The translations under genes and the position numbers were made by a program. Positions 10,715-21,981 of a stretch of 64,000 bases of DNA are shown one piece after another; position 1 is the first letter of the stretch; each line of letters starts with the position of its first letter. Source of the stretch: Magnolia sinica. Its lineage: Eukaryota; Streptophyta; Magnoliopsida; Magnoliales; Magnoliaceae. The stretch covers positions 11,302,001 through 11,366,000 of the forward strand of contig NC_080588.1 in NCBI RefSeq assembly GCF_029962835.1, written 5' to 3'. Below the pieces are notes generated by a model, which saw only the letters and a program-made list of their open reading frames with translations, made no database searches and was not told where the DNA came from.

Positions 10715-13700
10715 TTCATGCATGGACTGGGGGTGGTGGTGGGGCCCAAAGAGCACTGTCCAGAAGCCACCTCGCTACTGGCAATATCAGTATGCAGCTC
10801 GCATCCCAAACGGCACAAATCCATAAAAACGCCTCCCTAAAGGTTCACGCTGATCCATTTATCATGTGTGTCACAACTCACAACTAAATGTTGATATCGT
10901 CCATTTCTCATCATTTCCTAACCCTTCAATTTTTTGGCATGTGATTATGGCCCACATATTATTGGGCACACAAAGAAAGACCACCTTATTTATTTATTTA
11001 TTTTCTTAGCTTGTTAGTACACCCACTCTCAGATCACACTTCACTGTTAGCCACCCCCTCTAGGGATTTGATACCAAGACCTCAGTGTTGAAATCTACCA
11101 CTCAATCTACCACTTGATCTATGGACCTGGGTGTGAGGGAAAAAACAGAAGAAGAAGAAGACCACCTTATGAATAGCCTGGATCTAACAAATGGTTACCG
11201 AATCACCCGAGCAACAACAGTGTCTTCGTCCATACCATAAAGCATTAGTTCGCATTGCTACACAATCTTTCAATCAATCAAGACCTTCCATCTAGTGGGA
11301 CCCATTGTGGATGACAATTTAAATTCAATTACGAAGAAAGAGGATGATCCTAGCCATCTAAACAATGGCCATTTAGTAACGGTGGTGGAAAAAAGAAAAT
11401 AATTAATGGTCAACATCAAATGATGGAAAGTATAGATAAGTGATGTTTTTGGATTTTTGGATAAGTTAACGAAGCCCCACTATTTTGACAGCTCATATTG
11501 ATGAATACTCTGCCACTGCCACCTGCAAAGTAGAGAGATAGATCTATCATGTTCTGCTACTTACCATCTCCACCCTATCATTTACTACGCAAATAATGAG
11601 ATTGGCTGTCCATTATCTTTTAGATTTATTAAGGTGATAGTTAGAATTTTGGACACAAGTAATATTTTATAATTACAAGTCATTTGTGATCAGCCTATTT
11701 TTGTATAAATGATCTAAACTGTCGATGTTAAGGGCTAAAGATTAGAAAATTAGAATTGTCATATTAGTGAGATATTTGCATAGTAGTTCATAAAATCCGA
11801 GCCGGACATAATGTAGAGTCTAGATCAGGTGATTGGATTGTCCAAGTGCCCCAATGCAACTAGGAGCACTATAGTTATAATGCTCTAAGCTGGTACACAA
11901 CAGGATAGCTTGGAACAGTTTCCAAACTTAATAGACGGTTAAGATCGATGACTAGATTGTCACCGTGAAAGGATACAACTAGGAGCACTATAACTTTTAG
12001 TGCTCTAAGAACACTCAAGCATATCTCTACAAATAATTGAATAATTATACATAGAGAAGGTCTCAAGTCCAACAAATTGCCTGAAAATTACAGTCCACCA
12101 GCTTCTCAATTTTCATGTCCGCACCACATCCAACCATGTGCTAAAATCAGTCAATCTATTGGCCCATTTAATAAGTGGATGGGGCTGATTTTTGCACAAG
12201 ATGTTCATTACAGTAGGGCCAGACCTATTAGAAGTGTTGGATGTCTGGACACAATATAATAGGTTGGAAGTTATTCCTTAAGTGGACCGTAAATTTTGAT
12301 CCAACGGTTGGACTAGAGACCGGGGTGCAGGCAGAGGTAATACTCACAACCAACCTAGCCTAATTATTACATCGGAATCAAACTAACATCTAAGCCTGCA
12401 TCCACTCCCATTTCAAATCATTATTTTTGGTAAGTTTTGTAATCCCTTCTTTCTATTTAGATTACCAATTCTCTCATTTTCTTTACTCATTCTTAAAGAT
12501 TGGAGAGTCGGATGTATAACGTGTGTCACTAAGCTACTAATTTATTATACATGTGGCTTGCTGATGATATTCCAAAGCAATTAAATTATCAATTGAATTA
12601 CTAAAATTACTTCATAAAATGGTATGATCAGTTCAAAAATTAACCATGTATATCAACGGTTAAAAATTATTGGTTAGTTGCTCATTTGTGATCCTATGCT
12701 TCTGGCCCATCCGAAGTTTGAAATTTCATCATTTTTGGCCAAAGTATATATTTCAATAGGCTTATTACAATTATTATGTGAAACATCACATATGTACACT
12801 AATTAATGATATTTAAGTTGGTTTAATAATTAAATTTAAACTCTTTAAATATACTACATAATTTGGGTGCATAGCTATTTTTAGGTTATAGGGAATTTTG
12901 AATTTAGAGTGCCAAAGAAGAATTTTGAATTTAAGGTATTTCCAATCCTAGGATTTTCCAAATCCATGGTGCCAAGGGATGCTCATGTCATGAGGGGTCC
13001 AATTTTTGTACAGAATTCCGGTTGTAGGAGAGTGATACATATCTAGGAAGTACATCATCACCCTCGTCATCATCTATTGCAATTAATTGGCATCCGCGTA
13101 TTATATACATATATAAATAGGTTAAAGTAGATTTCAGTTTATCTATTAATACGAGGAATTATACAATACTCAGGCAGCCTATGACACTCAATACACATGC
13201 ACTCGGAAATTATACATATGGCATGCATTAACTCAATTCAAACCAACTAAATCGTGGAACCAACTGTGGCTTAGTCCCAGTTCTTAGTTAAACAATCCTA
13301 ACCTCTGATTCATGGACACTTGTTTGTTGAAATAAGACATTTAAATATTTTTCAGTATTAACTATCCATTGAAAGTTAACCAACTGGATGGTCCAATAAA
13401 ATCAAATAAGGGTATTTTTTGTTTATGATATGTCTAAGTTAGGCAACATCATAAGTCAAAAACTCGAAAACCCAACTCAATGTCTATCCAGGTTGGGTCA
13501 ACTCAAAGACTCGACAGGACCGAGTCTTCCATTGACATGACTTGATATTTTATTAATTAAATTTTTATTATTTAATGCATTTAAAAATAGTTGGAAATGG
13601 ATAAAATAATAAAAATACCTAAGTAGCAAGTGCACATTGCAGAGCAGTAGTAGAGGATTGTTTGAAAACTCAAAAACTCGACTCGACTCCACTCGATAGC

Positions 13701-14369
13701 TAGTCAGGTCGTGTTGACTCAGAGACTGGATTCAACTCGAAATTTAATAATTAACCCAGGAATTTAACTACATTAATAATAAATACTTAAAACAATGTGA
13801 TATAAATATATGCAACTTAAGAGCATAGAAGCAGTCCTTGGTCAAGTGACTCAGCCCAATTTCTGATCGAGTCAAGTTGATTCAGCTTAGTTATGAGTCG
13901 TCACCAATTTTTAAAACTATGCGGCAGATCGTTATAACTTTTAAAACCTGATTACTTCTAAGAATCATGTGTAATAAATAGAAAGAAGACAATGGAGAAA
14001 AACTCAAATCAACAATCATATAAGAACATAAGATATACATGGTTCATCATCTGGGATACATTCAAGAGTAATCTGCCAAAGAAATAATCTACTATGGCAC
14101 TAGGCTCGAAATCTAGCCGAGTCAAGTTGACTCTGTGGACCCACGTTTTTGAACCATGAGCAACATGATACATGGAATGGATGCACAACCTCACAACCAT
14201 CAGCTAAGGACCAAGTTTCACCATACATGATGAAATGCTGCACCACATCAGACTAATTAATAAGGAAATATCATGATATATGGTTCAACCAAACGCACCC
14301 TAAAACAAAAATACAAGAAGATTAAGTTCAGACCGATGTGGGAAGAGAGAGAATATTGAGATTTGTTTA
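10715..14369. other. Intergenic DNA with minor repeats
   Basis: No gene was recognised. Visible items: TTTA microsatellite near 10,987-11,002; two direct copies of a 33-34-bp unit starting CAACTAGGAGCACTATA at about 11,857 and 11,968, each with a small hairpin (GAGCACTATA...TGCTC); and a stretch at about 13,440-14,150 rich in GACTCGACTCGACTCC-type motifs that looks like an eroded repeat. The rest is AT-rich and featureless to me. Confidence 0.5.
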
Positions 14370-14654
14370 CTATCCTCCTCCCCTGCATCCATAAGTGGCC
14401 TTGCAGCCTCTATTAATGTAAGGTTGTCCTGCTTGAGGATTACCACCTGCACCGTATCCGTTCGGATTCAAAGCACCATAACTGATGGAATTTGTTTGTT
14501 GGAGGAATCTCCTACTAATCTCAGACTCCATCAGAAACTCCTCTTCATTTAAGCATCCACCAATGGATCCATTGCACTCACACCTTCCTCTCCACATGAG
14601 AAACCCAAACAGGATTCCAAGGACTCCAACATAAAAACAAACACCTCTGCTCAT
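14370..14654 (-). CDS. RALF-like signalling peptide precursor, two-cysteine type
   Basis: RALF peptides are secreted plant signals perceived at the cell surface by CrRLK1L/FERONIA-type receptor kinases, affecting apoplastic pH and growth. This is a single intact 94-codon exon, as usual for the family. Residues 1-26 form a hydrophobic signal peptide. The propeptide has the hallmark CNGSIGGCLNEEEFLMESEI (27-46) and the processing-like site SRRFL (47-51; the canonical form is RRxL). The mature part begins near 52 with ISYGALNPN (57-65), matching the YISY receptor-contact motif except that the first Tyr is Ser, and ends NRGCKATYGCRGGG (81-94). Only the last cysteine pair (84, 90) is present; the first pair of typical RALFs is replaced by a Gly/Asn-rich stretch. 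The start is the only ATG that gives a signal peptide. A GA-rich leader and a TATA box lie just upstream on the minus strand, next to a MITE. Confidence 0.88.
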   Translation of the reverse strand: MSRGVCFYVGVLGILFGFLMWRGRCECNGSIGGCLNEEEFLMESEISRRFLQQTNSISYGALNPNGYGAGGNPQAGQPYINRGCKATYGCRGGG

Positions 14655-14677
14655 CTCTCTCTCTCTCTCTCTCTCTC
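14655..14677 (-). repeat. GA microsatellite in the RALF-like gene 5' leader
   Basis: A 23-bp CT run on + (GA on the coding strand) directly precedes the start codon. GA-rich 5' leaders are common in plant genes. It lies between the ATG and the TATA box, so it is probably transcribed. Confidence 0.7.
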
Positions 14678-14694
14678 AAATGATCAACAAAGTT

Positions 14695-14701
14695 CTTATA
14701 G
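14695..14701 (-). promoter_or_regulatory. TATA box of the RALF-like gene
   Basis: CTATAAG on the minus strand, about 45 bp upstream of the start codon, with the GA leader between. The short spacing implies a very short 5' leader. Sequence match only. Confidence 0.5.
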
Positions 14702-14742
14702 TAGCTATACTAGCTTTATTCCAAAAAAAAAAAACGACCCTT

Positions 14743-15273
14743 CCCATAGAAACGTTTCTAAGTTAAGCTTATACTACAAATCGATGTGTGGGGGATACCT
14801 TAGATGTTTTAATGAAATCCAATCAGTCCATCATTTTTGTACCCTATTATTTCCGTGCGACCAAAAAATCAGGTTGATCTAAGACTCAGGTCCGCCACAC
14901 CACTGGGAAATGTTGGGATGGGCATGCTCACCATTAAATGCCGTCTTGATTGTATGTGGGGTCCAATGTGTTTTTTTTATTCCATCTATTCCATTCATAA
15001 GATGCATACGACTAAGGAATGGGCACACAAAAAAAATCAGTTCATTCCAAAAACTTAGGTGGGCCATGAAACATGATTTTATTGATTTTATGCACGATTT
15101 TACATGGTGTGTCCTACCTTTGTATTGGATCGATCTGAGTTTTGTGAAACCAGAAGAATATGAGGGATTTCACATGATGGACGGATTAGATTTTTGCTTT
15201 TAAAACACGACGGTGGGGCCCGAAAGATAATTTCTACTTCTGTATATACATTAGTAGAAACGTTTGTATCGGG
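14743..15273. mobile_element. MITE upstream of the RALF-like gene
   Basis: Outer inverted repeats: CCCATAGAAACGTTTCTA on the left, and on the right the complement of CCCGATACAAACGTTTCTA, ending at 15,273. Inner arms also pair: 'atccaatcagtccatcat' on the left against 'atgatggacggattagat' on the right, and GTTGATCTAAGACTCAGG against CGATCTGAGTTTTG. It contains GTGGGGTCC/GGTGGGGCCC phrases but no ORF of note. It starts about 40 bp beyond the RALF-like TATA box. Target duplication not identified. Confidence 0.6.
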
Positions 15274-15703
15274 TCTGAGTTACTTCATTAGCTGGAGGGC
15301 ACTTCGAAAGTGCACTCATCTCACACGTAGAAAAGAGGAGCACTCGTGTGAGATCAGAGCCACTCATCAGGCTATCAAAGCAATGTAGATGACATGCGTA
15401 AGAGAATGGGCCTATATGATAATTGGGTGGGTCCGTTTGTACAAAATAAATGAACAGTTTAGGTAAATTAACACTGGTTCAAATTCTCTATCCGTGTGGC
15501 TAATCTGATAACCATATCTGCTTGATTTTAGATGGATGAAATTTAGACGGTCGGAATCACCTGAAGAGCAAGTTCGATCTTTAAGAGTCCACGTGTCAGT
15601 CAAGCAAGGGCAATTAGTATTTCTCGCGAGGGACACTCGAGCTATGAAGAGGGATGACTTCTTGGGTCACCTTCAGGTGTGCCCCACTTGACGTTCTAAT
15701 AAG
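15274..15703. other. Intergenic DNA between two MITEs
   Basis: No gene, repeat or RNA recognised. It contains two small imperfect inverted motifs (GTGCACTCATCTCACACG and CGTGTGAGATCAGAGCCAC, about 15,310-15,363) that could fold. Confidence 0.4.
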
Positions 15704-16244
15704 TGGAAACGGATTGGCTACTCCCCCTGACACCAGCCAATGGCCGATGGTCGGTGCTCCGTGGGCCCCACCATGATGTATGTGTTTCATCCATGCCGTT
15801 CATCTATTTAAACAGATCATTTTACTGTATGAGAAAAAAAAATGAATTATTTCACAATCTTAAGTGGACCACATTACAGGAAACAGTGTTGAATGAGCGT
15901 CGACCATTAAAATACATTTTGGGACCATAAAAGTTTGGAATCAAGCGGATTTTTGTTTTTTCCCTTCATCTGGGGCTGTATGACCTAATCAACCTATTGG
16001 ATGTCAAATAAAAAGTACAGTGAGCCTTAGGAGGATTTTAATGATGGATGTCCATTTCTTATTGTTTTCATGTGGTGTGGTGTACCTGAGATTTATATAG
16101 CTCTCATTTTTGGGATCAAGCCATAAAATATCTGTAAAAATGGATAAACGGAAAGGATGAAACACATACATCATGGTGGGGCCCACAGAGCACCGATCAC
16201 CACCCACGGGGCTGATGTCAGGGGGAGTAGCCAGTCCGTTCTCG
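15704..16244. mobile_element. MITE, family with ACGGATTGGCTACTCCCCC ends
   Basis: The left end (about 15,707-15,738) and right end (16,210-16,240) are long inverted repeats: AACGGATTGGCTACTCCCCC against GGGGGAGTAGCCAGTCCGTT. The palindrome continues inward as CGTGGGCCCCACCATGATG against CATGGTGGGGCCCACAGAG. Flanks share TAATAA (15,697-15,702 and 16,245-16,250), consistent with a TAA target duplication as in PIF/Harbinger-type MITEs, though the class is inference. The copy at 58,004-58,520 has the same ends and interior. Confidence 0.72.
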
Positions 16245-16907
16245 TAATAAATGAAGTGAAAGGTACCCACCACCAAACACACTGAACTCTTTTTAGTCGT
16301 TTTGCAAACATGGATCGCCCCGTAGGCTCACATGCATAGGTGCTCAGATGATCGCAACTGTCCAAGTTTTGGTTGATGTCGTAAAAGTGATACTATAATA
16401 AAATTACTTTGATTAGATTATTCTGACCGTAGATATTTGTGGGCAAACGTAGACCATTGAAAGTAAACTTTTTAACGGGTCAAATTTAAATTAATAAATC
16501 AATGATCAGGATCATTTTTAGAGTGGTAATTGGGTCGTTCGCCATATTAAAAAGCATATGCAGGATGGACGCTTCCGATTATTCAACGATCATTGACTGT
16601 GGGCCCGACACATCCTGGTGAACCTGAATCGCGAGACACGCAAAACGATCCAATGCTCTTTCATGCCGGTCATGTGAGGGGTTTTTCACAAACGTCCAAA
16701 ATGCCAACCTGTATTGGCGGGCAGATATTCCTTTGGTACATCTTCTCTCTCTGTTTGGTCGTGCGTGGCCCATGCAACAGTTGTATGGGCTGAATTTGCG
16801 GACCATACGGCCACATTTCAACCAAGATCAAACGAAACCTGATCATTCTCATGCAATATCAGGATATTATGAAGAAATGTATAGGCTACTTGGGCCATTT
16901 GGCACTG
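16245..16907. other. Intergenic DNA, no gene recognised
   Basis: GC-richer stretches near 16,600-16,820 hold overlapping short ORFs on both strands with no domain I recognise. This is the left flank of the large nested element. Confidence 0.45.
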
Positions 16908-17908
16908 TGTGCAAGATCGAGCGTCATCTTATTGACACTCGGTTTGTTTTGGTCACGTGTGATATGTGCTGTTTTGGCCACGTGTGATATGTGCCGATAT
17001 GTGCCGATGTTTTAGAATCGATAGTATACTTACTTTCAAACTAAACAACTTGACCCCAATCATTAAGATAGACGAATATGATTGTAATTCGATTTGACCG
17101 AGTCCTAAGAAGATTTAAGGTACGCAGATAGGTAGATTGTGATTATATATGACAGAGTTATTAGAAGATCAGTTGCTCATTCAGCCACTTATAAGATAGT
17201 TATAACATAATCAGGTGATTATCAGAGGGTGAAGTTCTTTCTCTGAGTTGCACATTGCCTTCCATACAAAAAGACTTTTATAAATGAAAACCGTCAAACA
17301 TGAATGAAATACTTAGGGTCAATTACAAGGAGCAATTACAAGAATATTTATCCGAAAGATGAATTGATTGTATTGACATTGGGAATAGTCCCATGTAAAA
17401 GCATATACTTAGATTACAACTATGGATTACTGGTAATGGATTACGACTAAAGATTACCGCAACTGGATTATTGCTACTCCTATGATAGAGATAAGCTATG
17501 ATAAGGAATGATAATTTAATTAGTTTGATTGGTTTAATATGAGACGGCTTGCTTTATTGAATCTCTTATTATTTATAATCCTCTTTCGTGGCTATCTCTC
17601 TAGCGTTTCTTTCTTTAATTAATGGTTATGGCAGCTGATTCGCTGCCATGTTGGTCTTCCATATCCTTCATTCTTTTCTTGATACGTGTCCTTTTAACTA
17701 TTCTTTTCACTTGACCACTTTTCACATCTTGACTTTTTAGTTGTGCCTTGTCATCAGATGACGCATATCATCATATTAACGCCAGTTGCAATTCTGTGAA
17801 AAACATTTTAAATATCTTTAAAGATCTTTCATACACTATAATTTCCCGTGCAATGACAAGTGTCTTTCTTTAATTGGCTATCTCAGGAATAGTCAGAATA
17901 GGCAAAAA
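16908..17908 (-). repeat. Element C 3' LTR
   Basis: It matches 56,934-57,760 in order: CACTCGGTTTGTTTTGGT, AACAACTTGACCCCA, TTCAGCCACTTATAAGATAG, GACTTTTATAA, AATTGATTGTAT, TTAATTAGTTTGATTG, and CACGTG/GACGA tracts near the end. The copies have diverged a lot, so the element is old. The left copy has a local duplication of CACGTGTGATATGTGC at 16,955-17,000. The right boundary is uncertain by about 20 bp. Confidence 0.72.
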
Positions 17909-18403
17909 TGTAAAAGCGATGGTGGCTCTTTATTCAATATAATAAATGCAATCGGTCGTCTTTCCACATTTCAGCTCCCCATTGCTTCTGCTTGACAGAG
18001 ACAAAAACTGAAAGTGGTTTTGTTCCTTTTCTACCGCCATCATTGTGACACGTGGCACATAATTGTGTCGTACGATGAGTCATAATTATCCTCTCATTAA
18101 TACGCACATCCCTGATCGATATATATGTAAATTTGAATTATTTTTTAACCTTTTTATGACTCTTGCTTTTCACGCTTCTCCTTTCTCTTTTGAAATTTTT
18201 GTAATCTGCCATGGCCACTTCTTCTTTTACTTTGACTTATTATCAAGAAGATTTCATGAGAGAATTAGACATTTTTTTTTTCTTTCTGACTTAGTGATCA
18301 ATGAAATCATTTTAACATTCTTGTTGAACCAAACAAATCATTCCTTACGCTCGACTCATTTTTCCATCATGAAATCATTGCTAAAAAGATCCAATCCATA
18401 AAC
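17909..18403. other. Element C internal non-coding stretch next to its 3' LTR
   Basis: AT-rich sequence lying between the 3' LTR and the antisense PMD ORF. A chance ORF at 18,063-18,401 is Phe-rich with no domain. It may serve as leader of the PMD ORF. Confidence 0.4.
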
Positions 18404-19201
18404 TTGTTCTTTCCTATCTGTCTTGGGGAAAAGTTTTTTATTTTTTTTCAGTCTGATTCCCTGCTGGATCCTGCTAATGCTTTCAAGACCCCAAGATCTT
18501 GTCCGGAACCCATGAAAGGATGGTCAGAATGGTTGGACCATGTGGTGATACATGGTAGTAGGTTAGAATCTACGAATGTATCAGTCTATCTTCGTACGAG
18601 TATATAACAATATTCTCTTTTTGCTGCAATTTCTGCCTTCTTAAGTCGATTGACTAACACTTTCTATTTTGGATCCGATCCCATGAGCCCAACAATCATG
18701 GAATTTGCACTTTTGCCCATCTCCTTCCTTTTGGACATACAGTCTATCCCAACTTTGCCTAAGAAGAGGAGCACTATTTCGTCCTTCTAGACAAGAACGG
18801 GCGAGCTTATTCTACCTTCATATCCACTCAGCGCAAATCTCATGACATTGTTGATGACCAGGAGCATACAACATTCCTATTGATGTGGATTTGCCATTAC
18901 TTGCTCTATGTAATTGTTGTCGAGAAAACCAAAGAATATGTTCATCTAGCCGAGGCGCTAGTTAGAGGACAACAGTTAACTCTTACTCCATTCATGCTCA
19001 TCCACTTGTATTGCAACATGTTCGACAACCACCAAAGATTTTTACCATAGTGAAGGACCTCTCTAGCTTCTCAAGATGTGATTGTATGAATACTTTAGCT
19101 CTACTCTTATAAATCCTATTCCCCCTCCAAATTCTTTTACTTCCTTCGGCCACTGGAACATCTTTTACCCTAGTGTTTATGTTGGAGGGCGAATTTCCTA
19201 G
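18404..19201 (+). pseudogene. Antisense plant-mobile-domain (PMD) ORF of element C, N-terminal part
   Basis: PMD (aminotransferase-like, plant mobile domain) proteins are encoded by plant genes and as extra ORFs of Tat-type retroelements; their role in the elements is unknown. Reading + from an ATG at 18,404, pieces in more than one frame match the domain: MKGWSEWLDHV (18,511 onward), then LTNTFYFG and MSPTIMEFALLP (about 18,650-18,725), which parallel the TNTFH...EMTPTLEDVALL block, then HTTFLLMWICHYLLYVIV and AEALVRGQQLTLTPFML (18,841-19,005). Stops and shifts are frequent. It is opposite in strand to gag and integrase. It breaks off at 19,201, where E is inserted, and resumes at 31,760. 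Confidence 0.65.
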
Positions 19202-19450
19202 GGGATGGGAGATTGAGTCTCTTTTCCACTAGTTGCCTCATTCGAGGGCTTTCATTTATGGGTAAGAGGGTGTTATATTTGACCAGAGTCACAACTAACC
19301 AATTATTACGATCCTACAATCGGTTAGACACTATAGAAATGCTTAGGATTGAGAATCCGAAGATCTTTAACCATAAGATGACTTGTGAGTTTATGTTTAA
19401 GAGATTTCGAGCAAGAGACCACGGTTACAAAGAGGGAAGGTGTTAAGCAC

Positions 19451-21309
19451 TGAAATGGCCTAGCTATATGTCCTAGAAGAGGGGGGGGGGGGTTGAATAG
19501 GACTATGCCAAATAAAAACTTTAACAGCGGAATATAAATAAAGGAATGATAGCACTTTAAACAAATCACAATATGGAAATGTAAAGTAAACTCAAATAAA
19601 GAAATTGATACCAATGTTGTTCTAAGGACAACCTTGCACCATAAAAACCAAGGGTTTATGGCAGGACAACCTTATTAGAACAAATTGAATATTAAAAACT
19701 CAAACTAAAAGGATATAGCAAGAAATAAATTTTAAACTATTACAACATTCCCACAATGCTTGAAATGTAAATATTACAACATTCACATCCACACATACAT
19801 CCCACAAATCTGAATGATAAAAGATATAGAAATTAAATGAACATTCAAACCACAAGACACAAAGAATTATAGTGGTTCACCTGTGTGTACACCAACTGTT
19901 CAACAACAGCCACACAGCTACTCCACTCCTAATATCCTCACACAGGGGATATCAGCGTTCACTATCAAAATAGGTTTCACAGGTTCACCTAAAACCTTCA
20001 CAATTGTGTCTTTTTAACTTGGGCTTACACAATCCAAAAACCTACTTTCTGAGTTTTCTGACTCTCATCAGATAACCAACACAATGAGATTTTTCTGGTG
20101 AATCTCAAAAGAAAATAAAAAAGAATAGAAGATTTACACAAATGTAAAATACCTAAATTTCTCCTTCTGCAGCAACCCGATAGAACCAATCGGAGTAGAA
20201 GTTCGAATATAGAAGTTCAGTGTTCAATACTCACTTTAAAATGGTTCTAGGTTCTAATTAATTTTAAATTAAACCAAATTGGGCATAGCTCTATTTGATT
20301 TTGATTCCAAGAAGACGGAATGTAACAATTCCTCTTTTCAAATAAGATTGGAATATAAGAACAAAATCAAATAAGAAAAGCTAACAAAAGAGAATATTAA
20401 ATATGCACAATGTAGCTTAAAATGAACACAAACCTATCTCAGAGTGAAGCCTTGAATTTTCTTGAATTGAATTGTCAATATCTGAAATTCATGTTCAATT
20501 TATAGATGCAAAAATCTCGTCTACGACTGGTCTTGGGAACCTTTCGACTGGTCGTAAAACCAACGACATTTTCAATTTTTGAGCACAATCTTAAAAAACC
20601 GTTTTATGACTAGTCTTAGGATTTCTATGACTGGTCTTAGACCACTTACGACTGGTCTTAGACCACCTACGACCGGTCGTATCTGACCCAGGATTGGTCG
20701 TAGGAAACCAGGATTGGTTACTGTAGTTCGAGTCGTAGATCTAGGATTTGTCGAAGGACGAGTCGTGACCATTCCTATGACTGGTCGAACAGTATCTAGG
20801 ACTGGTCGTAGAATAACCAAAAAATTTTAAAAAAATTGCAACAACTTAGGACTGGTCGTGAAATTTCTTGGACTGGTCGAACCAGTGCTAGGACTAGTCG
20901 AACAAGGTCGAGGACTAGTCTTAGAACAGACCAAATTCATATAAAAAGATTCAGTTTAAATTATGTATACAAAATGACCTACCCTAAGGTCAATCTAAGG
21001 TCATTCATACCTGGGACATGAAGTATGAACATTGAAACTTTATTCTTTCAGATGAAGGTTGACCTTTAAACCTTATGAAGCTTGAGATCCCTACTTGATG
21101 TAGCTTGATCTTGAGATCTTCTACAACTTGAAATTAAACTTTATCTTGAGTTGCACTTGAGTCTTGAAATGCACTTGAGTCTTGAACAAATACTCTTCTT
21201 ATTGATGTAGCTCTGAACATTGATGCTTATAGAAGAGGACAAAATATATGACCTTCCATATCTTGAAGTTGATTACCATACTTGACTTGAAGCATTGTGA
21301 TGTCGTGTC

Positions 21310-21355
<46 letters not shown>

Positions 21356-21437
21356 ACATACAAACACAAGACATAGATAGAAGTTTTGGCACAGCAAAAT
21401 TTGACAACCAAAGGAGCATGAGACCATAGCACTTACA
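19451..21437 (-). repeat. Element A 3' LTR
   Basis: It begins TGAAATGGCCTAGCTATATG and ends GCACTTACA on +, aligned along its length with 28,435-30,364. It contains a poly-G run (19,481-19,492), a TATA box at 20,496-20,505 (minus), a cluster of ACTGGTC-type short motifs (20,520-20,930) and a TA microsatellite (21,313-21,353). Confidence 0.92.
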
Positions 21438-21452
21438 GTCTCCCCCTTTATC
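21438..21452 (-). promoter_or_regulatory. Polypurine tract (element A)
   Basis: The minus strand reads GATAAAGGGGGAGAC directly before the 3' LTR, as expected for the plus-strand primer of reverse transcription. Confidence 0.85.
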
Positions 21453-21981
21453 AAATTTGTGACAAAAAACACTCCAATAATCTAATAAAATAAGAGAAGC
21501 ACAACATGCATAATAATGAATCATGCACCAGTTAAATAAGAGAACCAGTTACAGCCTGGTTAATGAATCATGCACCAGTTGCCATAAACTTGCACACAAC
21601 ATTCATCTATACTTACTCCCCTTGAGTAGTTACACACATAGATATCAAGAAAAATATAATGCTACTCATATTTATATCACTTTCAGATCCATAAGTAATC
21701 AAATCAAAACTTCTCCCCCTATTTATATCACTTCCATATCCATAAGTAATCATACCAAAAGCTTTCAAAAGCCTTCTCTCCCCTTTTTGTCACAAAATGA
21801 CAAAGGAAGAACAAATGGACAAGAATAATAATCAGGAGAGTAAAGTAGGCAAGATATGAAATAAAGTGCACATACCATAAATCATAAACCAGTCAAATCT
21901 AAAGACAAGTAAAATCAGTCTTACAAACTGAGAGAGAGCAAAATAGTATTAAAGTTATTACAGATCAACAGATAGAAACTT

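Noticed and set aside
10594..10887. 97-codon + ORF as a gene
   Set aside because: It starts within a MITE arm and runs out into flanking DNA; no domain or promoter.
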